Of a stretch of 64,000 nt of DNA, positions 46,458 through 55,686 are shown piece after piece. The first letter of the stretch is position 1. Each line of letters begins with the position of its first letter. This DNA comes from Anabaena sp. UHCC 0204. GTDB taxonomy: Bacteria > Cyanobacteriota > Cyanobacteriia > Cyanobacteriales > Nostocaceae. The stretch lies in contig NZ_VIKW01000006.1 in NCBI RefSeq assembly GCF_009711975.1, positions 137,349-201,348 on the forward strand. The letters run 5' to 3'. Both the position numbers and the translations under genes were made by a program. The notes below the pieces were generated by a model. That model was not told where the DNA came from, made no database searches, and saw nothing but the letters and a program-made list of their open reading frames with translations.

Positions 46458-47948
46458 ATGAAATTGCGGGAATTATTAGCGGCTGTAGATGGGATTGAGT
46501 CTGTAAATATACCGGATATTGATATTCAAGGACTGAAAACGAATTCCCATGCTTGTACTATGGGAGATTTGTTTTTGGGAATGCCAGGAACTAGAGTAGA
46601 TGGTGGGGAGTTTTGGCCTGGTGCTTTGGCTGCTGGTGCAGTTGCAGCCATTGTTTCCTCAGAAGCATTTGGGAAAAATCCGCCTACACCAAACTCTGTG
46701 GTAATTAGCGCCGATAATATGACAAGAGTCTGCGCTCAAATAGCCGCAACGTTTTATGGTTATCCTGGACAAAAACTGAAAATGGTGGGTGTGACAGGGA
46801 CAAATGGTAAAACTACCACTACTCACTTAATTGAATATTTCTTAACTCAATCTAATTTACCAACGGCTTTAATAGGCACACTTTACACGCGCTGGCCTGG
46901 TTTTGAAGAAGTTGCTGTTAATACCACTCCTTTTGCTGTGGATTTGCAGCAGCAATTAGCTAAAGCCATAAATGCTGGTTGTGAAACTGGGGTAATGGAA
47001 GTTAGTTCTCATGCTTTAGCCCAGGGTAGGGTTTTAAGTTGTGCTTTTGAAGTGGGGGTATTTACTAATCTTACTCAAGATCATTTGGACTATCACACAG
47101 ATATGGAGGACTATTTTGCAGCGAAGGCGTTGTTATTTAGTGCTGATTATCTGCAAGGACAGGCAATAATTAACCTTGATGATGCTTATGGTAAAAGATT
47201 AATTGCGTCTTTAAATCCAGAACAGGTTTGGAGTTATAGCGTTAACGATCATACTGCTGATTTTTGGATGAGTGATTTAAATTACCAACCCAATGGTGTG
47301 AGTGGAATTTTACATACTCCCAAAGGAAATGTCGATTTTAGTTCGCCTTTAGTTGGTCAATATAACTTAGAAAATCTTTTAGCTGCGGTGGGGACGGTTG
47401 TCCATTTGGGGTTAGATTTGCAATTGGTAGCAAATGCTATTCCTGCATTTCCCGGCGTTCCTGGACGCATGGAACGGGTGCAAATTAACTCTGTGCAAGA
47501 TATTAGCGTCATTGTGGATTATGCCCATACTCCCGACAGTTTGGAGAATTTGTTGAAAGCTGCTCGGCCGTTTATTCCTGGTAAGATGATTTGTGTATTT
47601 GGTTGTGGGGGCGATCGCGATCGCACTAAACGTCCGAAAATGGGTAAGATTGCGGCGGAACTTGCAGATGTAGCTGTGGTAACATCTGATAATCCCCGCA
47701 CGGAAGATCCAGAAAAGATATTACAGGATGTATTGGCAGGTATTCCTGATATGGTACAACCATTAGTTATCAGCGATCGCTCTACTGCAATTCGGACTGC
47801 TATTTTACAAGCTCAACCCGGAGACGGTGTATTATTAGCTGGTAAAGGTCACGAAGATTATCAAATTCTCGGTACTGAGAAAATCCATTTTGACGACAGG
47901 GAACAAGCGCGGGAAGCTTTAGCGCAAAGAATCAACAACCAGAATTAG
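46458..47948 (+). CDS. murE: UDP-N-acetylmuramoyl-tripeptide synthetase MurE
   Basis: 496 residues. The Mur ligase domains are visible: TNSHACTMGDLFLGMPG, the ATP-binding GVTGTNGKTTTTHLI, EVSSHALAQGRV, YNLENLLAAVGT, IVDYAHTPDSLEN, CVFGCGGDRDRTKRPKMG and TSDNPRTEDP. The DNPR motif is the mark of meso-diaminopimelate ligases, so the product is DAP-type peptidoglycan. A GC-rich hairpin (GGGTGGGG/CCCCGCCC, 47965-47983) follows. It is monocistronic. Confidence 0.97.
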   Translation: MKLRELLAAVDGIESVNIPDIDIQGLKTNSHACTMGDLFLGMPGTRVDGGEFWPGALAAGAVAAIVSSEAFGKNPPTPNSVVISADNMTRVCAQIAATFYGYPGQKLKMVGVTGTNGKTTTTHLIEYFLTQSNLPTALIGTLYTRWPGFEEVAVNTTPFAVDLQQQLAKAINAGCETGVMEVSSHALAQGRVLSCAFEVGVFTNLTQDHLDYHTDMEDYFAAKALLFSADYLQGQAIINLDDAYGKRLIASLNPEQVWSYSVNDHTADFWMSDLNYQPNGVSGILHTPKGNVDFSSPLVGQYNLENLLAAVGTVVHLGLDLQLVANAIPAFPGVPGRMERVQINSVQDISVIVDYAHTPDSLENLLKAARPFIPGKMICVFGCGGDRDRTKRPKMGKIAAELADVAVVTSDNPRTEDPEKILQDVLAGIPDMVQPLVISDRSTAIRTAILQAQPGDGVLLAGKGHEDYQILGTEKIHFDDREQAREALAQRINNQN

Positions 47949-48083
47949 ATCATTAATTTTGTAGGGGTGGGGTTTCCCCGCCCTTCTGAATTAGTTGTTG
48001 TATAATTTCCCTTTTTGAAAGTATAAAATCTCTATAAATTCTTACAGCAGATTGCAGATTTTGGTAGGTTGGGTTGAACAAAA

Positions 48084-48154
48084 TACGGGCGAAGCATTCG
48101 GAAAATAAAGTTGGGAAAAACCGATAATTTATCGTCCGAATGCTTCGCCCCTAC
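48084..48154. repeat. GAAGCATTCGG inverted-repeat element, copy 2
   Basis: TACGGGCGAAGCATTCGG at one end and CCGAATGCTTCGCCCCTAC at the other, with a middle similar to the copy at 34353-34424. It lies between murE and the histidine kinase. Confidence 0.72.
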
Positions 48155-48200
48155 TATTCCTGCTGTATGAAATTATAAAATTATTAATTGTAGTTAACTC

Positions 48201-49568
48201 ATGAAATATTCTCTTGTTGACGATTTATCTGTTTATAATTTGACACTGAATGTCTCAAAATCTACTACACCAATATTTTTTACTCCTGTTACACTCTTAT
48301 CAATAATTAGAGCCAAAATTGATTTACTAATTGAACAGCAAATTGCTGCCACAATATTAGTCAAATTACCACCGGGAAAACTTTGGTATTCCGAAATAGA
48401 ACGCTATCAAAAATGCGAGCATCTTTCTAAAAATATTTATAATTATCAAACTAATAAACAAGAATTTTCTGATCTTTATATTAATATAGAATTACTAGCA
48501 GATAATCAATTGAAAAATGAATATTTTTTATTGATTTTATCACCAGAATTTTGGAGTTTAATGGTAGCTGCAAGACAAATTCCAGAAAATCAAAGTCGGG
48601 AAAAAATTAAGTCTCAGAAAAAATCACCATTATTAACTATTAATACTTTTGAATGTGAGATTATTCAGGAAGTTGTTAATGAGATTAAACGAGTAAATCC
48701 GCCTGATGTACCTCCCATATTTACTGATTTTATTTGTCCATATCCGCCACAAGTCAGGCTGATCAATCAGTTATGGATTAAACAAATACAACGACAAGAA
48801 GAAATAAACCAGCAAACCATAAATAAACAAATAATAAAAGTTCGACAAAATCATCAAAATATAGATAACAAAGAATATCTTCAAGATGAATACTTAATTA
48901 ATATTTGTCAGGAATTGCGGACACCATTAACACATATAAAAACAGCATTATCATTATTGAATTCACCGCAGATAAAACCACCACAACGACAACGTTATTT
49001 ACAGATGCTTAATCAAGAATGCGATCGCCAGAGTTCTCTAATTACTGGCTTATTGCATTTATTGGAATTAGAACGTAATTTAGCCGAAACCAAATTAGAA
49101 GCGGTTAATTTATCGGATATTATTCCTGGTGTAGTTAGTACATATCAATCATTAGCACAGGAAAAAGGAATTATGATTAGTTCCACAATTCCTAACGATA
49201 TACCATCTGTTTATTGTGTTAACGGTGGCTTGAGAGAAATTATGATTAATCTACTACATAATAGTTTGAAATTTACTCCCACCGGTGGTCAAGTATTAGT
49301 ATCTGCAAAATTACAAGGAGACTATATTCTTTTAGAAATTCGTGATACAGGAATGGGGATTCCTGAAAACGAAATTCCTAAGATTTTTGATCGTTTCTAT
49401 CGAGTGAGAACAGGAATATCTGAAGATTTCAATGGTGCTGGATTAGGGTTAACAATTGTTAAACAGTTACTCCGTCATTCTCGCGGTTCAATATCTGTAA
49501 AAAGTAAGTTATATGCAGGTTCTAATTTTATAATTAAATTGGCAATTGTTAATCCAAAAACAGAATAA
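48201..49568 (+). CDS. Sensor histidine kinase homologue with Gln in place of the phospho-His
   Basis: 455 residues. The N-terminal 200 residues (SVYNLTLNVSKSTTPIFFTP, then IELLADNQLKNEYFLLILSP) resemble DICT-type sensory domains. The dimerisation helix reads INICQELRTPLTHIKTALSL: the H-box histidine is Q237 (codon CAG at 48909). The ATP-binding half looks intact: LREIMINLLHNSLKFTP (N box), EIRDTGMGIPENE (G1), IFDRFYR (F) and GAGLGLTIV (G2). It may be a pseudokinase, or belong to a family with this change throughout. No membrane segments; no adjacent response regulator. Confidence 0.83.
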   Translation: MKYSLVDDLSVYNLTLNVSKSTTPIFFTPVTLLSIIRAKIDLLIEQQIAATILVKLPPGKLWYSEIERYQKCEHLSKNIYNYQTNKQEFSDLYINIELLADNQLKNEYFLLILSPEFWSLMVAARQIPENQSREKIKSQKKSPLLTINTFECEIIQEVVNEIKRVNPPDVPPIFTDFICPYPPQVRLINQLWIKQIQRQEEINQQTINKQIIKVRQNHQNIDNKEYLQDEYLINICQELRTPLTHIKTALSLLNSPQIKPPQRQRYLQMLNQECDRQSSLITGLLHLLELERNLAETKLEAVNLSDIIPGVVSTYQSLAQEKGIMISSTIPNDIPSVYCVNGGLREIMINLLHNSLKFTPTGGQVLVSAKLQGDYILLEIRDTGMGIPENEIPKIFDRFYRVRTGISEDFNGAGLGLTIVKQLLRHSRGSISVKSKLYAGSNFIIKLAIVNPKTE

Positions 49569-49570
49569 AC

Positions 49571-49621
49571 AGGCTGCTTATAAATGGCAAATGTCATGCG
49601 ATCGCCATTTATAAACAGCCT
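49571..49621 (+). terminator. Long hairpin after the kinase gene
   Basis: AGGCTG-C-TTATAAATGGC and GCCATTTATAA-A-CAGCCT form a long near-perfect stem around a loop containing a HIP1 site. It lies right after the kinase stop codon; no strong T run follows, so it could be a repeat element instead. Confidence 0.5.
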
Positions 49622-49726
49622 AGTACCGCAGGGCGGAATTAAAAATTAAAAATTAAAAAAGCAGATAACACAAGCTTTTTGAGAATTCTTAATGGTTAAT
49701 TGATTTACGCCGTTGTGTACTAGTGA

Positions 49727-49751
49727 CTGGGCGCAGACCCTGCGCCCCTAC
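49727..49751. repeat. CTGGGCGCAG intergenic repeat, copy 2
   Basis: Same 25-bp word as at 19481-19505, here 3 bp from the acs stop codon. Confidence 0.7.
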
Positions 49752-49753
49752 GA

Positions 49754-51724
49754 CTATGAACCTTCTCGTAATTTATCCAAAACACTGCGGTCTTCCAAGG
49801 TTGAAGTATCTCCTGATACCTCTTGACCAGCAGCTAGATTCCGCAACAACCGCCGCATAATCTTACCAGAACGGGTTTTTGGTAAAGCATCAGTAAACCT
49901 GATTTCACCAGGACGGGCGATCGCGCCAATTTCACTAACAACGTGCTTTTTCAGTTCCTTACTCAACTCCTCACTGGCTTGATAAGTCCCTTCCAAGGTT
50001 ACAAAAGCTACAACTTCTTCCCCTTTCAAATCATCCGGTTTACCGACCACCGCAGCTTCTGCCACCGCAGGATGAGATACTAACGCAGATTCTACTTCCA
50101 TTGTTCCTAAGCGATGTCCAGAGACATTCAGGACATCATCTACGCGCCCCATTACCCAGAAATAGCCATCCTCATCTTTTCTTGCACCATCACCAGCAAA
50201 GTACGTATAATTACCATCTTTGGGTGGAATATGTTCCCAGTAAGTCCGCCGAAAACGATCAGGATCACCGTATACAGTCCGCATCATTCCTGGCCAAGGA
50301 TGACGAATGGCTAAATAACCACCTTCATTTTCGGGAACAGAATTGCCGTCTAAATCCACCACATCCGCAATAATACCAGGGAAAGGACGAGTTGCAGAAC
50401 CTGGTTTAGTGGGAATTGCCCCAGGTAGGGGTGTAATCATAATCCCACCGGTTTCAGTTTGCCACCAAGTATCCACAATCGGACAGCGTTCCCCACCAAT
50501 GATTTTGTGATACCACATCCAAGCTTCGGGGTTAATGGGTTCACCGACAGTTCCCAGCAATCGCAGAGACGAAAGATTGCGGGATTTGGGATGATGTTCA
50601 CCCATTTTGATAAAGGCGCGAATTGCTGTAGGTGCAGTATAAAAAGTAGTTACGCCGTATTTTTCAATTACATCCCAGAAACATCCAAGATTAGAAGCAC
50701 GGGGCGCACCTTCATACATGATTGTGGTTGCACCGTTGGAAAGGGGACCATAAACTATATAGCTGTGTCCCGTAATCCAACCTACATCGGCAGTACACCA
50801 GTATACATCAGTTTCTTGGAGATCGAAAATCCATTTCGTGGTGATATGGCTGTATAAGTTATAACCGCCTGTGGTATGAACAACGCCTTTCGGTTTGCCG
50901 GTACTACCAGAAGTATAAAGGACAAACAGCATATCTTCGCTGTCCATTGGTTCAGCGGGACAATCAGCGGAAACGCCTTGTTGTAAATCGTGCCACCAAT
51001 GGTCACGTCCTGCTGACATCTGGGTTTTTTGATTTGTGCGTTTGACAACGAGGACATCTGTCACGCTGGGAACTGCATCATGCTCTAAAGCTTTATCTAC
51101 CTGTTCTTTAAGAGGAACAATTGCATCTTTGCGCCAACCACCATCGGCAGTGATCACTAACTTGGCTTCGGCATCATTCAAGCGATCGCGTAAAGCTTCA
51201 GCACTAAATCCACCAAAAACAACGCTATGAGGTGCGCCAATTCTCGCACAGGCTAACATAGCTATGGCAGCTTCGGGAATCATCGGCATATAAATACCAA
51301 TGCGATCGCCTTTTTTTGCTCCCAACTGTTTTAATACATTCGCAAACTGGCAAACTTCCCGATGCAATTGGGCATAAGTCAGCGTCCGTGAATCTCCCGG
51401 TTCTCCTTCCCAAATCAATGCTGCTTTATTTTTGCGCCAAGTAGTGAGATGTCTGTCAAGACAGTTGTAAGAAATATTAATCTTACCGTTTACAAACCAC
51501 TTAGCAAAAGGTGGTTGCCAATCTAGTACAGTGTCCCATTTTTTAAACCACTCTAACTCAGTTTCTGCCAATTTTGACCAAAATAGCTGAGGATCAGCTT
51601 TGGCTTCATCATAAAGACGCTGATAGTCTTCTAGGCTTTTAATATTTGACTGTTGCGAAAAATCACTAGAAGGATAAAATAGCCGTTTTTCCTGTAGTAT
51701 AGATTCTATAGTCGGTTGAGACAT
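49754..51724 (-). CDS. acs: Acetyl-CoA synthetase
   Basis: 656 residues, standard size. [20 protein letters not shown] is the AMP-binding signature; [31 protein letters not shown] and the C-terminal [12 protein letters not shown] with the regulatory, acetylatable Lys are all there. It activates acetate to acetyl-CoA through acetyl-adenylate. Monocistronic, minus strand. A damaged copy of its 3' end lies in inverted orientation at 53218-53386, past two unknown genes, which points to a local rearrangement. Confidence 0.97.
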   Translation of the reverse strand: MSQPTIESILQEKRLFYPSSDFSQQSNIKSLEDYQRLYDEAKADPQLFWSKLAETELEWFKKWDTVLDWQPPFAKWFVNGKINISYNCLDRHLTTWRKNKAALIWEGEPGDSRTLTYAQLHREVCQFANVLKQLGAKKGDRIGIYMPMIPEAAIAMLACARIGAPHSVVFGGFSAEALRDRLNDAEAKLVITADGGWRKDAIVPLKEQVDKALEHDAVPSVTDVLVVKRTNQKTQMSAGRDHWWHDLQQGVSADCPAEPMDSEDMLFVLYTSGSTGKPKGVVHTTGGYNLYSHITTKWIFDLQETDVYWCTADVGWITGHSYIVYGPLSNGATTIMYEGAPRASNLGCFWDVIEKYGVTTFYTAPTAIRAFIKMGEHHPKSRNLSSLRLLGTVGEPINPEAWMWYHKIIGGERCPIVDTWWQTETGGIMITPLPGAIPTKPGSATRPFPGIIADVVDLDGNSVPENEGGYLAIRHPWPGMMRTVYGDPDRFRRTYWEHIPPKDGNYTYFAGDGARKDEDGYFWVMGRVDDVLNVSGHRLGTMEVESALVSHPAVAEAAVVGKPDDLKGEEVVAFVTLEGTYQASEELSKELKKHVVSEIGAIARPGEIRFTDALPKTRSGKIMRRLLRNLAAGQEVSGDTSTLEDRSVLDKLREGS

Positions 51725-51999
51725 GGTGATTTATGCCAATGAGATTGTGACTGAAAACTATTTTTAACTGAGTTGTGGTAAATAATCTTTAGATTTTTAT
51801 GAAGTTACATCCACTGTAAAGATTATTTACTGATATGCTGATCTAGTATTACTCTAGTACGAGAATTAATTAACGCTGAATTTCTCAATGCAGCCGTCAC
51901 ATAAAATAATGATGATGTTTTTAACAATCCTGTTTACTGACCAATTTCAATATAAATTTTTAGCAACTGAGTTAGTAGTGTTCTACAATAGGGTATAGT

Positions 52000-52692
52000 T
52001 TGCAAGCAAAACAAATTAAGGATAAACTAAATCTACTGATCGAGCAAGCTTCTGGAATAGATCCCAATCTCACCGTAAAATTAAGAGAGATCAACCGTTG
52101 GATCAGACATATCAAGCTTGGTTCACTGACATCTAAACCAATCGTCGTAGCTTTTTTGCTAGAAGTAATTACGGACTCTAAGGTTTGGTTGGCTATTAAA
52201 TCCTTACCTTCTGAGGAAGACCAAAAATTACAGTTTGAGCAAATGACAGCCAATGAGCGATATTGGTATGGTTGTCTATTTCCCAAATGGATAAATGCCA
52301 CAGATACCAAATTTTACATTTGGAAGAAAAAAATGATGGCAGGGGAGTTTAATCAGGCTGATAGTGATATTATTAAATATATAGCTCAGGATATTGTCCA
52401 TCATGAAGGGGATTTTTGGCGGCGTTATATAGCCGACCTTTCTATGGCAACAGACCTAATTGTTAGCAATCATCAAAATAAACCACTTTGTATTCAAGTC
52501 ACAAGTGTTAGCGAAGAATTCCATAGCAAAAAATATCAAAATTGGCAAAATGCACTGCAATTGTGGGAAATCGAAAGAGGATTGTTTCTCAGTTACAATC
52601 CCAAAGAACATGATTTTATCAATCAGTTAGTTAATGTCGCGCTGTATAACAGTGATCATCTCGCGGCAGGGAAGTATGTGAATTTCTCCTGA
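52000..52692 (+). CDS. Unknown protein, faint PD-(D/E)xK nuclease-like pattern
   Basis: 230 residues. No ATG precedes the open frame: TAG TAG stops lie about 30 bp upstream, so TTG at 52000 (with AGGG a few bases before) is the likely start unless the gene has lost its 5' end. Residues 1-100 are helical. In the second half, HHEGDFWRRY, ATDLIVSN and PLCIQVTS space an E, a D and QxT like the core of PD-(D/E)xK enzymes, but with Thr where Lys is expected. I do not recognise a family. It lies between acs and the acs remnant, with a small acidic gene 66 bp downstream. Confidence 0.6.
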   Translation: MQAKQIKDKLNLLIEQASGIDPNLTVKLREINRWIRHIKLGSLTSKPIVVAFLLEVITDSKVWLAIKSLPSEEDQKLQFEQMTANERYWYGCLFPKWINATDTKFYIWKKKMMAGEFNQADSDIIKYIAQDIVHHEGDFWRRYIADLSMATDLIVSNHQNKPLCIQVTSVSEEFHSKKYQNWQNALQLWEIERGLFLSYNPKEHDFINQLVNVALYNSDHLAAGKYVNFS

Positions 52693-52758
52693 TTCCCAAG
52701 TATTGAAATCGAAGTCTGTGTCCTAGCCAACATCATTAATCCGCGGAAAATACCATTT

Positions 52759-53181
52759 ATGGTTAACCAACAACAAACTAATAATAGCGCCCAACTCGAA
52801 GATTTGACCGAAGCTTTAGCAGCAGCCCGGAGAATGCAGCAAGATTGGCTAAATTATGGATTAAATTTTGTTCATATTTATGTAGAAGATGTTGAAGGTG
52901 ATTGGCTAGAAACCTGGGGAGATGATGAAATATCTAATTCTTTGTTCGATGCTCTGAAAGATTTTTTAGTAAGTGATGATGATGTAGCTATCAAGATTAG
53001 AAAATATATAGGAGATACATCACTGTTCGATTTGGCAGTTAATTTAGAGGAATGTTTGAGAATTTCTAGAGAACATGACAAAACATCTGCTGTCAAAAAT
53101 GTGTTAGCTAATGATCTTGATCTAATGGATGATCTAGAGTTATTAGATTTAGCTAATAATTTGGTAGATAAATTACTGTAA
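52759..53181 (+). CDS. Small acidic protein of unknown function
   Basis: 140 residues, strongly acidic (ends NDLDLMDDLELLDLANNLVD), probably all-helical. FVHIYVEDVEGDWLETWGDDE forms a more structured centre. It follows the faintly nuclease-like gene at 52000-52692 by 66 bp on the same strand, so the two may be an enzyme and a binding or inhibitory partner; this is inference from size and charge only. No family recognised. The transposon-like terminus and acs remnant follow immediately. Confidence 0.58.
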   Translation: MVNQQQTNNSAQLEDLTEALAAARRMQQDWLNYGLNFVHIYVEDVEGDWLETWGDDEISNSLFDALKDFLVSDDDVAIKIRKYIGDTSLFDLAVNLEECLRISREHDKTSAVKNVLANDLDLMDDLELLDLANNLVDKLL

Positions 53182-53195
53182 AAAATAATTCTTAT

Positions 53196-53207
53196 AGGAC
53201 TTACGCA
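53196..53207. repeat. Solo terminus of the 91-bp MITE
   Basis: AGGACTTACGCA, identical to the end of the elements at 32795-32885 and 57014-57104, without the remainder of the element. It borders the acs remnant. Confidence 0.55.
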
Positions 53208-53217
53208 CCATAATAAT

Positions 53218-53386
53218 GAGATTGGAGCGATCGCTCGTCCTGGTGAAATCAGGTTTACTGATGCTTTACTGAAAACCAGTTCTGGTAAGATTATGCGGCG
53301 TTTGTTGCGGAATTTGGCAGCAGGACAGGAAATATCGCAGTGTTTTGGATAAGTTGCAGGAAGGGTTAATTTATAATTTAGGTTAG
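53218..53386 (+). pseudogene. Truncated duplicate of the acs 3' end
   Basis: The plus strand reads [20 protein letters not shown], then [19 protein letters not shown], followed in another frame by [10 protein letters not shown]. This is the C-terminus of acetyl-CoA synthetase, about 60 residues, with roughly nine residues missing before RSVLDK and a frameshift. The intact acs nearby encodes the same stretch with a few substitutions (PKTRSGK there, LKTSSGK here). It has no start and cannot be functional. Confidence 0.9.
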
Positions 53387-53534
53387 TTTCGCGCAAAGAC
53401 GCTAAGAAGCAAAGACGCAAAGTGTTTTTTGTGTCTTTGCTTTTTTTTGCTCTAAAGTAACTTAGAATTAATGAGTGTTAAGATACACTGTATAAAAGCA
53501 AGTTACTTAATAGACCCCAACTGAATTTATTTTT

Positions 53535-54737
53535 ATGGTTAATGCAAAACAAGAGGCGATAACAATATTAAATGAGGCTTTAAAAGAGTTAGAATCACCA
53601 AAGGGTAGTGTTACATCAGGTGTTCAAAAACTCTTGCGTGTTGCTCAAATACTGGATGAAGAGTCAATCGTAGTTTGGTGTGAAATCCATCTTGGTAAGC
53701 AAGATTATATATTTCCTTTAAAGGATTACTCTAATTTTGTGATACGTCAGTACAGAAATGAAAATGATCAAGATAAAAAAGAAGAAAATATAATTCAAGC
53801 CACAGAATTTCTTCAGCAAAGATATAGAATCAAAATTAACCAGGATATCGACAGAGAAGATATTGGTTTTATGGTGGATCATTATGGAGAATTTGGATGC
53901 CAAAGTATAGGTTTTTTAGAATCTAAATATGGAGAAATGGTAACAAATAAAAAAGAGAAAGATGATATTGACCACAAGTATAATTTATTAGAACGAATAT
54001 CTCATGTAAAAAGAAAAGCTCATGAAAAGGCTTTGAATCTTTTTAAAAAATATGTATCTACAGATATAATTAAAACCAATTTTGATTTTCTCAAAGAGGA
54101 AGTTGATGATAAACTTCTAGATTTAAATCCTGAACTTTCCGAAAAGCTGATGATTGCTTTTAAATCTGTTTCTAGTGAGAATCCAGAAGAATGGTCACAC
54201 GCTTTAACTTCTTGTAGACGACTTATTGAAGGGCTTGCAGATGAACTTTTTCCACCAATTGATAATAATGTAAATGGCAGAAAACTAGGTCAAGAGCAAT
54301 ATATAAACAGACTTTGGACTTTTATGGATAAAGCTATAGAAAGCGAAGCTAACAGAGAATTAGCTAAAACTCATATTGATTTTTTAGGTAGCTATTTACA
54401 AAAAACACATAAACTAATTAATAAAGGTGTTCATACTTCAATTACTAAAGTAGAAGCAGTTAAAACTGTTTTTAATACTTATTTATTAATTGCTGATCTT
54501 TTAGGTTATTTAGATAAAAGTTTTGTTAGCAGAGAAATTAAACCTAATATCTATAAAGCAACACAGCATGAATTAGAAAGTATACTAAATATTCAACGAA
54601 CAACAGCAAAACAAATTATCAAATTGCGAGTAGAACATGGTACATTTACACCCGAATTACTAGGAACTATTCAGGGTATAGGGTCGAAAACAGTTGCGAA
54701 AGCTCAGGAATTATTTTCATTTGATTTAATTGAATAA
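53535..54737 (+). CDS. AbiTii-like N-terminus with C-terminal helix-hairpin-helix; putative defence protein
   Basis: 400 residues. The start (ILNEALKELESPKGSVTSGV, then LLRVAQILDEESIVVWCEIHLG) agrees with the AbiTii domain known from abortive-infection proteins. The middle is coiled-coil-like (about 130-190). Residues 215-330 form a helical domain with EEWSHALTSCRRLIEGLADE, then LINKGVHTSITKVEAV, a pattern seen in HEPN-like helical families. The C-terminus (about 348-395) is a helix-hairpin-helix: ILNIQRTTAKQIIKLR and LLGTIQGIGSKTVAKAQELF, fit for DNA binding. The next gene starts 2 bp after its stop. Function not known; assignment by pattern memory. Confidence 0.7.
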   Translation: MVNAKQEAITILNEALKELESPKGSVTSGVQKLLRVAQILDEESIVVWCEIHLGKQDYIFPLKDYSNFVIRQYRNENDQDKKEENIIQATEFLQQRYRIKINQDIDREDIGFMVDHYGEFGCQSIGFLESKYGEMVTNKKEKDDIDHKYNLLERISHVKRKAHEKALNLFKKYVSTDIIKTNFDFLKEEVDDKLLDLNPELSEKLMIAFKSVSSENPEEWSHALTSCRRLIEGLADELFPPIDNNVNGRKLGQEQYINRLWTFMDKAIESEANRELAKTHIDFLGSYLQKTHKLINKGVHTSITKVEAVKTVFNTYLLIADLLGYLDKSFVSREIKPNIYKATQHELESILNIQRTTAKQIIKLRVEHGTFTPELLGTIQGIGSKTVAKAQELFSFDLIE

Positions 54738-54739
54738 TT

Positions 54740-55306
54740 ATGAACAATAAAGAACCCTGGTATATTGGCTTACGTTCAGAAGCTTTGTCAGTTGTATACT
54801 TAACTCGTCGTGATGACTTAATTGTTTCTAAAGATAAACAAAATCAAGGCTTAGATATTTTGGTTTCAATTACCAAAAATACTAAGAATGTAGATTCTAT
54901 TGATAAATATTTTGGGGTGATAGTAAGAGGTACACAATCTAGTGCAAACCCTATACAAGATGATGAGATTTGTAATGTAGATTCTAAGGAATTGATATCA
55001 ATAGCTAAAAAATTTAATTTTCCAATATGTCTATTTTTCTTCACCTTAGATAAAGATAATGATCATGGTTACTATAAATGGATATTAGCACCAATCATTG
55101 ATAGGCAAAACAGAAAAAAATTAAACTTGAATCCAAATCTCAAATTTAGAAAATTAACGAAACAAGCAATAAATGATATTGTTTTTCTAGTTAATCAATG
55201 GTATGCAAATCAACCAAATAGTTATATAATTAATGATATTACTAGCCAAATTCCTCAAACAGAATGGGAAAAGCTACCATCTGATATGTCAAAAAATTTA
55301 GATTAG
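54740..55306 (+). CDS. DUF4365-like protein, partner of the AbiTii-like gene
   Basis: 188 residues. The N-terminal half has RSEALSVVYLTRRDDLIVSK, then QGLDILVSITKN and YFGVIVRGTQSS; the spacing of E, D in GLDILV and a following strand is like DUF4365 and other PD-(D/E)xK-type domains, though the expected Q-x-K reads V-R-G. NFPICLFFFTLDKD and YYKWILAPI are further core strands. It follows the AbiTii-like gene after 2 bp, so they are surely co-translated. I infer a two-gene system in which this is the effector. Confidence 0.65.
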   Translation: MNNKEPWYIGLRSEALSVVYLTRRDDLIVSKDKQNQGLDILVSITKNTKNVDSIDKYFGVIVRGTQSSANPIQDDEICNVDSKELISIAKKFNFPICLFFFTLDKDNDHGYYKWILAPIIDRQNRKKLNLNPNLKFRKLTKQAINDIVFLVNQWYANQPNSYIINDITSQIPQTEWEKLPSDMSKNLD

Positions 55307-55686
55307 AGTATTCCAAGTAAAAAAATGCCCAATTGTCATTGCGAATGGAGCGGAGCGGAATGAAGCAATCTCTGGTTTTGGATCATTTATTGTTTGGAAC
55401 ACTCTTACTATTTATATGGTTCACCCAAAAGTGAAGAATGAAAAAAGTATTTAGGGATATTTTAGATATGGGTAAAAATAATAATGTTAATAATAGAAAA
55501 TCTTACTATATATGCGCGGACAGATTACCACTCATAACATGAATATAGCGTATATTTTTCGTCTTGTCAAGTCTTTAACTATAAAATCCCTTAAGTTTCT
55601 TGCTCATAATAGCAAAGATAAACCCCTGGTTATACCAATTGTCAATAAACATTTATGCAGTCTGATGCACCCTACAACTATTAACT
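55307..55686. other. Intergenic region with a small repeat
   Basis: About 380 bp between the defence-like pair and sodA. The word GCGAATGGAGCGGAGCGGAATGA (here shortened; it spans about 55341-55363) resembles a common dispersed repeat. The reading possible at 55512-55721 has no coding character. Confidence 0.4.
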
